Shown: in pieces, positions 8,301 to 15,955 of the stretch | Position numbering within the stretch: position 1 is the stretch's first letter | How the letters are laid out: every line of letters begins with the position of its first letter | From: Bacteroidales bacterium UBA1219 | GTDB lineage: Bacteria > Bacteroidota > Bacteroidia > Bacteroidales > P3 | Reading direction: 5' to 3' | Assembly (NCBI GenBank): GCA_002309295.1 | Contig: DBXF01000027.1 | Coordinates: 8,642 to 24,766, forward strand | Length of the DNA: 16,125 nt | Translations under genes and position numbers: made by a program | The notes under the pieces: generated by a model | The model's input: the letters and a program-made list of their open reading frames with translations, nothing else | What the model was told of the DNA's origin: nothing | Database searches by the model: none

Positions 8301-9955
8301 AGGCTACATGTAAAACTGCCCGAACCCGCACCGCTGGTGGTGTGTGCATTGGCAATTGTGGGATTGTGCGAGGTGTCCCAGCACACGCCGCGTGCAGTTA
8401 TAGGAGTAGTGCTGCCGGCTGTAGCAGTGCTAAGACACATGGCTGTTGTATCGGTAACAGTGCTTATAGTTGATGTATTTACTGTTGGAAGCATTGGAAC
8501 AACAGTATCCCTCACAAGACGCACTAAGTTTCCAAAATGGTATTCATACATTGACGGACCCGTAAGAACATCACTAATCGCAATGCCATAAACATACCTG
8601 TTATTATTGTGTGTAGCCGAATGGTAGTAACTGCTGGCGCCTACCCTGGTGACAGATATCCCGTTTCGACTTCCAGCGGCTGGGAGGAAGGCACATCCGG
8701 CCATTTCCAAAGTTGACCACTGGGTAGAAGATATAATATTGGAATTGAAAGGAGCATCGAGTATGTTGGCGCTATCGATGGCGTAAATCAATGTATCCCA
8801 GTTATCAGGGACAAGTACCAAACCATTTATCCCGTTTACAACAGCTCTGGCGAAACGCACCCCGGAAACAGTGCTACGCTGGAGCACAAGGGTATCCCAC
8901 TCCACTCTTGAAAGGGTGCGCCACAACCCGGGCTGGTTGCCTCCGTTGACGATGGCGTTATATACACCCCAATCGTAGTTTGTGTTTGTTAAATCATTGT
9001 TTCCATCGCTATATGCACCATTACCAGCAATTGTCAGATACGGAAATTTGCTATCGTAGCCGCTTGTTCCCCAACCAAAGAGGTCTATCCAGCCGGTGTA
9101 TGAATCGGAGATGTTGCTGTTTGCCGCGCCAATGGTGTCCCACTGGTTGGGTGCGAAACGCCAAGTTCCAGGGGTGATGCTGTCGGCAGTGGCATGGGTA
9201 CCGACATTGGTGTACTGTAGGTTGCCGCCAGAGATAAGCACGTGCTTGTGGGCACCTATGGAGAAAATGCCTGACAACACATTCGGCGATGAGAAGTTGA
9301 AAAACAAAGTGAAATTCTCGCTTGCTGTCTGCGTTTGTTGCACAATGTTGCTGAGATAGACATTTCCATTGCGGGAAGCATAGCCCACCATAACCAACTC
9401 GTCGCCGCTCTGGAACTGCTGCGAGGACTGGCGTTTTTCAACAACGTTGCCACGTAGGGAAATCCCGTTTCCGGAGCTGCCCCTGCGGTTGAGCAGTTTT
9501 ATGGTGCTGCGTCCCTGCGGCGTGGTCACCGCCAGCAGATACACCTGCGCATGTTGCAGACGCACCTTGAAAATATTGTTTCCCGCCTGAAGGTCCAAAC
9601 TACGTTCTGCCACCTCCTGTCCCGCTAGGTTGAACACCTGCAGCACCGCTTTGCTGCTCCGAGGCATAGTTACGGACACATTGGTAGCGCCGTTGAACGG
9701 GTTGGGATAGGCAGAGAGTTCGGCGGCAAGGCCTTGCGTTTCGGCAATGCCGGTCTGCGTGAAGGTAAGAACGGTGTCAGGATAGACGAGCATTTCGCTC
9801 CACGAACTGCTGATGCTCTGCACCAACACCGAGTCGAGACGCACATAAGCGCCACCGGTAGTGGCACCAGTGAATTTCAAATTGATGTCCTGCGAAATGG
9901 CAGTCTGTGCCAAAGCCAAGGTCATCATAGCCAAAATTGTAATAATTTTTTTCAT
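5336..9955 (-). CDS. Multidomain FISUMP / fibronectin-III-like secreted surface protein
   Basis: This 1539-residue exported protein has a signal peptide (MKKIITILAMMTLALAQTAI). Domains in order: a T9SS sorting-domain-like fold at 80-157 (LSAYPNPFNGATNVSV, LQVFNLAGQEV); FISUMP module 1 at 227-483; four Fn3-like repeats at 489-584, 587-682, 685-780 and 783-877 (each with ARGVCW and GTTYYVRAYA); module 2 at 882-1147; a fifth Fn3-like repeat at 1156-1251; and module 3 at 1254-1537. Each FISUMP module shows QWDTIG, GWGTSGY, NYDWGVYNAI, GLxLVPDNW, FLPAAG and a closing VRLV, resembling the C-type-lectin/FGE-like fold. FISUMP is the Fibrobacter succinogenes major paralogous domain. No C-terminal sorting domain follows module 3. 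A surface-adhesin or ligand-binding role is inferred from architecture. Modules 2 and 3 are nearly identical in their centres and differ at their ends. Chosen start: ATG followed directly by the signal peptide. Confidence 0.87.
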   Translation of the reverse strand: MKKIITILAMMTLALAQTAISQDINLKFTGATTGGAYVRLDSVLVQSISSSWSEMLVYPDTVLTFTQTGIAETQGLAAELSAYPNPFNGATNVSVTMPRSSKAVLQVFNLAGQEVAERSLDLQAGNNIFKVRLQHAQVYLLAVTTPQGRSTIKLLNRRGSSGNGISLRGNVVEKRQSSQQFQSGDELVMVGYASRNGNVYLSNIVQQTQTASENFTLFFNFSSPNVLSGIFSIGAHKHVLISGGNLQYTNVGTHATADSITPGTWRFAPNQWDTIGAANSNISDSYTGWIDLFGWGTSGYDSKFPYLTIAGNGAYSDGNNDLTNTNYDWGVYNAIVNGGNQPGLWRTLSRVEWDTLVLQRSTVSGVRFARAVVNGINGLVLVPDNWDTLIYAIDSANILDAPFNSNIISSTQWSTLEMAGCAFLPAAGSRNGISVTRVGASSYYHSATHNNNRYVYGIAISDVLTGPSMYEYHFGNLVRLVRDTVVPMLPTVNTSTISTVTDTTAMCLSTATAGSTTPITARGVCWDTSHNPTIANAHTTSGAGSGSFTCSLTGLTPGTTYYVRAYATNVVGTAYGNELSFTTNAYLPSVTTTAASSITSSSATSGGIVVTGGSFAVTARGVCWSTSQNPTISGNHTTDGSGTGSFTSSITGLTAGTTYYVRAYATNAVGTAYGSQITFTTTALPPTVTTTAASNITSTTATSGGNVTSAGSSAVTARGVCWSTSQNPTVRGNHTTDGSGTGSFTSNITGLAAGTTYYVRAYAISAVDTAYGSQITFTTSAVAPTVTTTAASNITSTTATSGGNVISTGGAAVTARGVCWSTSQNPTISGNHTADGSGTGSFTSSITGLTPGTTYYVRAYATNTAGTAYGSQITFTTALPNNVFSTAAGTYVYFSPGNLQWSAKNGGTTAVTHAVAGGGSAAGAWRFAAHQWDTIGRANSNVSSSYSGWIDMFGWGTSGYNNKYPYMTSTTTTDYGNGAANISGTNYDWGVYNAIYNPKTSTTDAPGTWRALTDAEWRYLIRTRSTTSGIRYAKAQVNGINGLILVPDNWSTSTYAFTSTNTSSAAFTTNVINAATWTTLENAGCVFLPAAGYRSGTTVYSVGTNDGYWSSTYYDNAQAYYMYFYSSVLSQDYVGRNYGYSVRLVKDYNNGQVAQFPTVTTTAASNITSSTATGGGNVTSAGSSSVTARGVCWSTSQNPTISDNHTTNSSGTGSFTSSITGLASGTTYYVRAYATNAAGTAYGNQITFTTTAHTFSVSANTSVLFSPGNLQWSAKNGGSTATTHAVAGGGTAAGTWRFAPHQWDTIGANNRNISSSYSGWIDLFGWGTSGYHDPGDQYNTNYQPYSISTSTVDPNNNYYGYGPSAYMTNIDLSGSNYDWGVYNAIYNPKTTTTDAPGTWRTLTDAEWRYLIRTRSTTSGIRYAKAQVNGINGLILVPDNWSTSTYVLNSTNTTGSAYTSNVISAAQWTILENAGCVFLPAAGSRANVSVGNVGSEGYYWSASNCGFAAAWLIQFYSGNVLSSGLFRYYGYTVRLVKNAN
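5634..5832 (-). repeat. Intragenic 199-bp duplication in module 3 (pairs with 6804-7002)
   Basis: By eye this stretch differs from 6804-7002 at about nine positions over 199 bp, with no gap. It encodes the centre of the FISUMP module (TDAEWRYLIRTRSTTSG to VPDNW), where only one residue differs from module 2 in the TWR-to-STSTY stretch. The distance between copies is 1170 bp, exactly 390 codons. DNA on either side diverges much more, which suggests recent gene conversion or duplication rather than slow selection. Confidence 0.75.
6804..7002 (-). repeat. Intragenic 199-bp duplication in module 2 (pairs with 5634-5832)
   Basis: This is the partner of the copy at 5634-5832, with high identity including synonymous sites. 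It lies in the centre of FISUMP module 2. Recombination between the two copies would delete module 2's end, the fifth Fn3-like repeat and the start of module 3 while keeping the reading frame. Confidence 0.75.
7325..8491 (-). repeat. Four tandem Fn3-like repeats (about 294-bp unit)
   Basis: Four consecutive repeats of about 98 residues lie between modules 1 and 2, at roughly 8204-8491, 7910-8197, 7616-7903 and 7325-7609. A fifth copy sits apart at 6203-6490. The three promoter-distal tandem copies are very similar in DNA. The first (8204-8491) is the most divergent, for example CWDTSHNPTIANAHT against CWSTSQNPTISGNHT. The in-frame unit can expand or contract without frameshift, which would change the length of the stalk carrying the FISUMP modules. 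Confidence 0.8.
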
Positions 9956-10083
9956 ATCGGGCGTTTTTTATTTGTTATCGGTTTAATTATTTCAAACTAA
10001 GGTAAAATATTAACAATTAGCAAATTATGCATATACAGTTACGCTATTTTATACTATTTCACTAACTATCAACACTTTACAAT

Positions 10084-10115
10084 ATATTCCATTCATATTG
10101 GTTTGATTTTGCAAA
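10084..10115 (-). promoter_or_regulatory. Leader motif shared by both surface-protein genes (copy 2)
   Basis: On the - strand TTTGCAAA (10108-10115) is followed after 10 nt by TATGAATGGAATAT (10084-10097). It matches the arrangement at 4769-4799 upstream of the T9SS gene, with one base difference in the 14-mer and one extra spacer base. Its position just downstream of the predicted start suggests a regulatory or RNA-stability role. Confidence 0.5.
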
Positions 10116-10142
10116 TATATGTATTATTTTAGAAAATTTCAA
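10112..10142 (-). promoter_or_regulatory. Bacteroidota-type promoter for the FISUMP gene
   Basis: On the - strand TTG (10140-10142, within TTTG) is followed after 20 bp by TATATTTG (10112-10119). Spacing and -7 form equal those of the T9SS gene promoter at 4796-4826. The predicted transcript would start near 10105. Confidence 0.6.
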
Positions 10143-10175
10143 AAAAAAGTCTTTTTTTTAACTTTTTTCGTGCTG

Positions 10176-10231
10176 AATTGCAAACACGAATTACCATATA
10201 ATTAATTGCAAACACGAATTACCATATAATT
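10176..10231. repeat. Exact tandem duplication of 28 bp
   Basis: The unit beginning AATTGCAAACACGAATTACC and ending ATATAATT occurs at 10176-10203 and again at 10204-10231 with no difference. It lies upstream of the predicted FISUMP promoter and about 140 bp upstream of the purL -7 element. With two copies and no spacer it is a tandem duplication and not a CRISPR. It could double a regulator-binding site. Confidence 0.85.
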
Positions 10232-10368
10232 ATCCATAAATTATTACCTATCAAAAATTAATGGAAAATTTGCGGCAATTACATGTAAAAAATAAGCATT
10301 TGCGGCTGCCGTGCATATCATGTTAATAACATTATATTTCCGCATCGGAACAAATCATTTTTTTTGCG

Positions 10369-10376
10369 TATATTTG
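10369..10376 (+). promoter_or_regulatory. Candidate -7 element for purL
   Basis: TATATTTG matches TAnnTTTG and lies 67 bp before the purL ATG, in the expected orientation. No clear TTG is present 19-21 bp upstream, so only one half of the promoter is supported. No purine riboswitch-like structure is evident between it and the start codon. Confidence 0.4.
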
Positions 10377-10443
10377 AAAATTCAAAACAACGACATTTTA
10401 ATCACAAGTAACACAAAATCACCAATATAAAAACAATACTGCA

Positions 10444-13400
10444 ATGAACGTAAGGCGCATTTATGTAGAAAAGAAAGAGGATTACGCCGTGAAAGCGGCC
10501 GAACTCCACGACGAGATGAAAAACTACCTCGGCATCGAGGCCGACAAAGTGCGTGTGCTGATACGCTACGACATCGAAAACGTGTCCGACGCCACCTATC
10601 AGAACGCCAAAATCACCGTTTTTTCGGAGCCTCCCGTGGACATGGTGTACGAGGAGTCGTTCCCGAAAGAGGCCGACGACTTCGTCTTTTCGGTGGAATA
10701 CCTGCCCGGACAGTTCGACCAGCGCGCCGACTCCGCCGAGCAATGCGTCAAGCTGCTCAACGAGAACGAGGAACCGCTGATAAAATCGGCCACCACCTAC
10801 GTCATCTCCGGCCACCTCACCCAGCAGCAGCGCGACGCCGTGGTGAAACACTGCGTGAACCCCGTCGACAGCCGCCTTACCGACGAGCAGAAACCCGACA
10901 CCCTTGTAACCATCTTCGACGAGCCCGCCGACGTGGCCGTCCTCGACGGTTTCAAGGACATGGACGAGACAGCACTCCGCTCACTGTACGACAGTCTCGG
11001 ACTGGCAATGACTTTCAACGATTTCAAACACATACAGAACTATTTCCGCGGCGAGGAGCACCGCAACCCCACCATGACGGAAATCCGCGTGCTCGACACC
11101 TACTGGAGCGACCACTGCCGCCACACCACCTTCGCCACCGAGCTGAAAAACATCACCTTCGACAAAGGCTACTACCGTCCGCTTATCGAAAGCGCCTTCG
11201 AGCGTTATCTCTCCGACCACCGCGAGCAATACGCCGGCCGCACCGACAAATACGTGTCGCTGATGGACATCGGCACCCTTGCCGGGAAACGTCTGCGCAA
11301 AGCTGGCAAGCTGGAGGACCAAGAGGTGTCCGACGAGATCAACGCCTGCAGCATCGTAGTGCCCATCGAAGTCGACGGCAAGATAGAGGAATGGCTTGTG
11401 AATTTCAAGAACGAGACACACAACCACCCCACCGAGATAGAGCCGTTCGGCGGAGCCGCCACCTGTCTGGGCGGATGTATCCGCGACCCCCTTTCGGGAC
11501 GCACCTACGTGTATCAGGCCATGCGCGTTACCGGCGCCGCCGACCCCACCAAGCCCCTCAACGAGACTTTGGCAGGAAAACTGCCTCAGCGTAAGATAGT
11601 CACCACCGCCGCACAGGGCTACAGCTCGTACGGCAACCAGATTGGCCTTGCCACCGGTCTGGTGAACGAGATATACCACCCCAACTACGTGGCCAAACGT
11701 ATGGAGATAGGTGCCGTGATTGCCGCGGCTCCGCGCCGTTGCGTGAAACGCCTCACCTCCGACCCTGGCGACATCATCATACTGCTCGGCGGACGTACAG
11801 GCCGCGACGGCATCGGCGGTGCCACAGGCGCTTCCAAGTCGCACACCACCAAATCGCTTACCACCTGCGGTGCCGAGGTGCAGAAAGGCAACCCGCCCAC
11901 GGAACGTAAGATTCAGCGCATGTTCCGCCGCGAAGAGGTGGCGTCGCTCATCAAGAAATGTAACGACTTCGGTGCCGGCGGCGTGTCAGTGGCTATCGGC
12001 GAGCTGGCCGACGGACTGCTTATCAACCTCGACAAAGTGCCCAAGAAATACGCCGGCCTCGACGGCACCGAGCTGGCCATCTCCGAATCGCAGGAGCGTA
12101 TGGCAATAGTGGTGGACCCCAAAGACGTGGACAAAATGCTGGCCTACGCCGAAGAGGAGAACCTCGAAGCTACCATCGTGGCCACCGTCACCGAAAACCC
12201 GCGCATGATACTGACCTGGCGCGGCAAAGAGATTGTCAACCTGTCGCGCGCTTTCATCAACACCAACGGTGCACATCAGGAAACCGACATCAGCGTGCCC
12301 ATGCCCGACGAGAAACAACGCTATTTCGACGGCAAGGCCGACAGCGGCGACATCCGCAAGACATGGCTCGACACCCTCGCCGACCTCAACGTATGCTCGC
12401 AGAAAGGTCTTATCGAGATGTTCGACAGCTCCATAGGCGCCGGCACCGTGGTGATGCCTTTCGGCGGAAAGACACAGATGACGCCCACCCAGAGCATGGT
12501 GGCGAAAATCCCCGTGCTCAACGGCAACACCCCAGCTGTGTCGATAATGAGCTACGGTTTCGACCCCTACCTCTCCACATGGAGCCCCTACCATGGAGCC
12601 GTGTATGCCGTGGTTAGCTCGGCAGCCAAGATTGCAGCGGCCGGTGGCGACGCATCGGGAATACGTCTCACTTTCCAGGAATATTTCAAGAAATTGGGCA
12701 ACGACCCCTACCGCTGGGGACAGCCCTTCGCAGCACTGCTCGGCGCCTACGACGCTCAGATGGGACTCTCGCTCCCGGCTATAGGAGGAAAAGACAGCAT
12801 GTCGGGCACTTTCAACGACATCGACGTGCCGCCGACACTCGTCTCCTTCGCGGTAAGCGTGGGCAACATCAACCATATCGTAACCCCCGAACTGAAGAAG
12901 AACAACAGCACCCTCGTGCTGCTCTACATAAAGAAAGACGCCTACGACATCCCCGACTACAAGGATGTTTTGGAGCAATACTCGCTGCTGTACCAAGCCA
13001 TCAGCGACAAGCAGGTGCTTTCGGCCTACACCATAGGCTACGGCGGTATCGTGGAGGCTGTGAGCAAAATGGCTTTCGGCAACAGAATTGGCGTTCGATT
13101 GGAAGAGACTCTCACTCCTAAACAGCTCACCGCCAAGGACTACGGCTATATCGTGGTAGAGACCGAACACCCCGAACGTCTGCCTTTCCGCCACACCGTG
13201 ATAGGACACACCACCGACAAAGAGTGTTTCGAATACAACGGCACACAAATTGCTATGGACGAGGCACTTGCCGCATGGACCGGTACTTTGGAGGGCGTGT
13301 TCCCCACCTCCACCAAGAAAGCCGAGACTCCCGTAAACACTCCCGTCTTCAACGCCGACAGCGTCTATATCTGCAAACACAAGACCGCCCGTCCGAAAGT

Positions 13401-14187
13401 GTTTATCCCCGTGTTCCCCGGCACCAACTGCGAGTACGACTCCGCCAAGGCTTTCCAGAGAGCCGGCGCCGATGCCGAGGTTATCGTTTTCAACAACATG
13501 AACGCCAGTAACATACGTCAGTCGGTGGAGAAATTTGCCACTGCCATACGCAGCTCGCAGATGATAATGATCCCCGGCGGTTTCTCGGCCGGCGACGAGC
13601 CCGACGGCTCCGGCAAGTTCATCACTTCGGTGTTCCGCAACCCGCGCATCTCCGACGAGGTGATGGCGCTCCTCAACCAGCGCGACGGACTTATGCTGGG
13701 CATCTGCAACGGTTTCCAAGCCCTTGTAAAACTGGGACTTGTGCCTTACGGCGACATACGTCCGCAGACCACCGACGCCCCCACCCTGACCATGAACACC
13801 ATCGGCCGACACCAGTCGAAGATGGCCTACACCAAGGTAGTGTCCAACCTCTCGCCGTGGCTGCGCAAAGCCAACCTTGGCGGGACTTACGTGGTGCCCA
13901 TCTCGCACGGCGAAGGACGTTTCGTGGCTCCGCAGCAGTGGCTCGACAAGCTGTTCGCCAACGGACAGGTGGCCACGCAGTACGTCGATTTGAACGGCAA
14001 CCCCACCATGAACGAGGACTACAATATGAACGGATCGTACCTGGCTATCGAAGGCATCACCAGTCCCGATGGACGTGTGCTTGGCAAGATGGCGCACTCC
14101 GAACGCCGCTGCGCCGACACCGCACTCAATATCTTCGGCGACCAAGACCAGCTGATCTTCGAAAGCGGAGTGGAGTATTTTAAATAG
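10444..14187 (+). CDS. purL: Phosphoribosylformylglycinamidine synthase, large single-chain form
   Basis: PurL catalyses the fourth step of purine synthesis: FGAR, glutamine and ATP give FGAM, glutamate, ADP and phosphate, in the cytoplasm. The 1247-residue chain is the large fused form, similar in length to the roughly 1295-residue E. coli enzyme. The N-terminal PurS-like domain occupies about 1-150. The linker leads into SDHCRHTTF at 222-230. The first AIR-synthase-like half contains KNETHNHPTEIEPFGG from 322. The second half contains GGKTQMTPTQSM and GGDASGIRLTFQEYF. The class I glutaminase domain begins near 984 (PKVFIPVFPGTNCEYDSA). The glutaminase triad is visible as Cys1088 (LGICNG), His1218 and Glu1220 (MAHSERR). 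All motifs are intact, so the enzyme should be active. The gene is divergent from the FISUMP gene and followed after 11 bp by a secreted-protein gene. Confidence 0.97.
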   Translation: MNVRRIYVEKKEDYAVKAAELHDEMKNYLGIEADKVRVLIRYDIENVSDATYQNAKITVFSEPPVDMVYEESFPKEADDFVFSVEYLPGQFDQRADSAEQCVKLLNENEEPLIKSATTYVISGHLTQQQRDAVVKHCVNPVDSRLTDEQKPDTLVTIFDEPADVAVLDGFKDMDETALRSLYDSLGLAMTFNDFKHIQNYFRGEEHRNPTMTEIRVLDTYWSDHCRHTTFATELKNITFDKGYYRPLIESAFERYLSDHREQYAGRTDKYVSLMDIGTLAGKRLRKAGKLEDQEVSDEINACSIVVPIEVDGKIEEWLVNFKNETHNHPTEIEPFGGAATCLGGCIRDPLSGRTYVYQAMRVTGAADPTKPLNETLAGKLPQRKIVTTAAQGYSSYGNQIGLATGLVNEIYHPNYVAKRMEIGAVIAAAPRRCVKRLTSDPGDIIILLGGRTGRDGIGGATGASKSHTTKSLTTCGAEVQKGNPPTERKIQRMFRREEVASLIKKCNDFGAGGVSVAIGELADGLLINLDKVPKKYAGLDGTELAISESQERMAIVVDPKDVDKMLAYAEEENLEATIVATVTENPRMILTWRGKEIVNLSRAFINTNGAHQETDISVPMPDEKQRYFDGKADSGDIRKTWLDTLADLNVCSQKGLIEMFDSSIGAGTVVMPFGGKTQMTPTQSMVAKIPVLNGNTPAVSIMSYGFDPYLSTWSPYHGAVYAVVSSAAKIAAAGGDASGIRLTFQEYFKKLGNDPYRWGQPFAALLGAYDAQMGLSLPAIGGKDSMSGTFNDIDVPPTLVSFAVSVGNINHIVTPELKKNNSTLVLLYIKKDAYDIPDYKDVLEQYSLLYQAISDKQVLSAYTIGYGGIVEAVSKMAFGNRIGVRLEETLTPKQLTAKDYGYIVVETEHPERLPFRHTVIGHTTDKECFEYNGTQIAMDEALAAWTGTLEGVFPTSTKKAETPVNTPVFNADSVYICKHKTARPKVFIPVFPGTNCEYDSAKAFQRAGADAEVIVFNNMNASNIRQSVEKFATAIRSSQMIMIPGGFSAGDEPDGSGKFITSVFRNPRISDEVMALLNQRDGLMLGICNGFQALVKLGLVPYGDIRPQTTDAPTLTMNTIGRHQSKMAYTKVVSNLSPWLRKANLGGTYVVPISHGEGRFVAPQQWLDKLFANGQVATQYVDLNGNPTMNEDYNMNGSYLAIEGITSPDGRVLGKMAHSERRCADTALNIFGDQDQLIFESGVEYFK

Positions 14188-14198
14188 AAGTAGCTTTT

Positions 14199-15761
14199 AT
14201 GAAACACCTACTCCCCCTCTGCCTACTGTTGACAGCGGTTATCACCGCCAAGGCCAACGGCGACCCCGTTGCGGTTCATTCCGCACTAACCCTCTCACCC
14301 ACACCTGTGGCCGTTCACGTGCCGGAGGTACAGCTGGTGGACGAGGCTGTGTCTTTTGTCCCCCGCGACCGCTATATGGAGGTTACGGTGCGCTACCTGC
14401 TGCACAACCGCTCCAACCGCAACTTCGACAAATTGCCTTACGGCTTCCCCATCGACTATATAGGCACAGGAAAAGCACGTTGGGATTTCAGGGATGAAAT
14501 TTCCGAATCCCAACAGGAAAAGGGTTGGCGCGACAGCTACATCCGCAACGTCTCTTTCTTGTTGAATGAAGTTCAATTGCCCTGGCAGTGTTCCCATGAC
14601 AGCATTATAGTTCCTGCAACGCCCTACATCTCCGAGTTTTTTTTCGATACCATCAGCGTTAAAGGCAGACGAGAATTCGACAGTCTGTTTGCAATTTATG
14701 GAGATTCGTTATACTCCTATACCGACCCCATCTCACGTCGCTGGTATTACACATACTTGAACATTCCGGCTAAAAGCTTTGTGGTGCTTGAAGTGCGATA
14801 TATGGTGGAATGCACCTTTTACGAAAGTTTATATAGCCAACACAATAATTATTTTTATAATGATAATCATAATGCAAATCATTCATATAACGAACATAAG
14901 ACACGCTATCTTTGGCATATGGATTTTCAGTACGATTTCACACCTGCTGCCTATTGGGGTGACGGACATGCAGAACATTTTGTGGCAACACTCGATGCCT
15001 CAAATCTCAAATTTTTAAGAGATTTACTACAAAATGATGATCCAATCTGCGATTATCCGATAAAACAGAAGAGGAAAGTGTGGCAATACGAAGCCAGCAA
15101 TTTTGATTTGTCTACCGCCAAACCTTTCGCAATATCCTATTATTACACAAAACCGTTGAGACAGCCCCTCGACCGTATCTTTAACCACCGCATCGACCCA
15201 TCGGAATATACCATAACAGTAAGCGGTGCAGACAAGAAATATCCCACCGAAAACCTCAGCGACCTTGACCCAGCTACGGCCTGCGTGTTGCGTCCCGACA
15301 AAAACGACTCCATATTCATCACTATCCGTTTCAAAAAGCCCACTGTTTTGGAAGGTTTGCTTTTATTGAACGGCTACACCAAAAATGCGGAGACTTATAG
15401 CAACAACTCACGGATTGACAGCCTTTTCGTTTATGGAGACCGTTCTACTAAATACAAGCACTCTGATGGTGATACCGATACTGTCATACAAGACGAAAAA
15501 AACAAAATGTTGCTTGGCGAAGTCGGCCGTTGGATAATCAAATATACGGATTATGTTCCTGCCGCATCGAAATTGTTTCAGGAAACACCCCAATCGTTTG
15601 ACTGGCAGACCCTTGCCGACAATGCTCTTATACTACCTCTAAGCAGAGACCCTTGGGGGGACACCTATTACACCGAAATCCGCATCCACATCACCGCCAC
15701 CACCAAAGGCCTGAAATACAACGACCTCTGCGTGTCGGAGTTGCTGTTGATTGGTAAATAA
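14199..15761 (+). CDS. Secreted protein with C-terminal NADase-type glycan-binding (discoidin-like) domain
   Basis: This 520-residue exported protein has a signal peptide MKHLLPLCLLLTAVITAKA (cleavage probably before NGD). Residues about 22-330 form a beta-rich region that I cannot place securely (MEVTVRYLLHNRSNRNFDKL; FVVLEVRYMVECTFYE). It includes a low-complexity Asn/His/Tyr stretch at 215-228 encoded by AT-rich DNA. Residues about 340-520 resemble the discoidin-like NADase-type glycan-binding domain, with NLSDLDPATACVL, FKKPTVLEGLLLLNGYTKN, NSRIDSLFVY and the closing YNDLCVSELLLI. Periplasmic or surface carbohydrate binding is therefore inferred; no enzyme motif is seen. The start lies 11 bp after the purL stop without a visible promoter, so it is probably read from the purL transcript, although it has no evident link to purine synthesis. 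Confidence 0.75.
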   Translation: MKHLLPLCLLLTAVITAKANGDPVAVHSALTLSPTPVAVHVPEVQLVDEAVSFVPRDRYMEVTVRYLLHNRSNRNFDKLPYGFPIDYIGTGKARWDFRDEISESQQEKGWRDSYIRNVSFLLNEVQLPWQCSHDSIIVPATPYISEFFFDTISVKGRREFDSLFAIYGDSLYSYTDPISRRWYYTYLNIPAKSFVVLEVRYMVECTFYESLYSQHNNYFYNDNHNANHSYNEHKTRYLWHMDFQYDFTPAAYWGDGHAEHFVATLDASNLKFLRDLLQNDDPICDYPIKQKRKVWQYEASNFDLSTAKPFAISYYYTKPLRQPLDRIFNHRIDPSEYTITVSGADKKYPTENLSDLDPATACVLRPDKNDSIFITIRFKKPTVLEGLLLLNGYTKNAETYSNNSRIDSLFVYGDRSTKYKHSDGDTDTVIQDEKNKMLLGEVGRWIIKYTDYVPAASKLFQETPQSFDWQTLADNALILPLSRDPWGDTYYTEIRIHITATTKGLKYNDLCVSELLLIGK

Positions 15762-15769
15762 GAGTATTG

Positions 15770-15955
15770 CTATTTCACCAACTCATACCCTGTGCTACGG
15801 CCACCGGCATCGGTACGCTCAAGAATTCCTTTCCCTACAAGGTCCTGAATATCACGCAAAGCCGTATCGGTGGAGCATTTATTGATTTTTGCCCATTTTG
15901 AAGTGGTCAGTTTGCCTTCGAAACTGTTGTAGAATTTCCAACACCAATTATTCAC
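15770..15955 (-). pseudogene. Orphan C-terminal winged-helix remnant of a Fic-family protein
   Basis: The 61-residue reading frame, opening at a GTG, contains FEGKLTTSKWAKINKCSTDT followed by ALRDIQDLVGKGIL and ends GGRSTGYELVK. In Bacteroidota this is the winged-helix segment found at the extreme C-terminus of Fic (AMP-transferase) proteins. The Fic catalytic core, with its HPFxxGNGR motif, should lie just upstream, but no such residues appear in any - strand frame between 15956 and the window edge. The first residues (NNWCWKFYN) do not look like the family, and an in-frame TGA lies a few codons upstream. I read it as the tail of a decayed gene; a free-standing small DNA-binding protein is possible but less likely. 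It converges with the glycan-binding protein gene, with 8 bp between them. Confidence 0.6.

Larger units (their letters stand above)
9956..10443. other. Divergent intergenic control region between the FISUMP gene and purL
   Basis: This 488-bp AT-rich region contains no gene. It holds a - strand promoter and leader motif for the FISUMP gene (10084-10143), an exact 28-bp tandem duplication (10176-10231), and a + strand -7 element for purL (10369-10376). The FISUMP leader would be about 150 nt, against about 60 nt for the other surface gene. No Shine-Dalgarno sequence is seen before either ATG, as is usual in this phylum. Confidence 0.7.

Noticed and set aside
10176..10231. Possible CRISPR repeats of 28 bp
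   Set aside because: The two copies are directly adjacent with no spacer, so it is a plain tandem duplication.
11986..14145. A 719-codon open frame antisense to purL
   Set aside because: It lies fully opposite the conserved purL coding sequence. The GC-rich codon choice in purL avoids the trinucleotides that read as stops on the other strand, which gives long shadow frames. The translation shows no recognisable domain.
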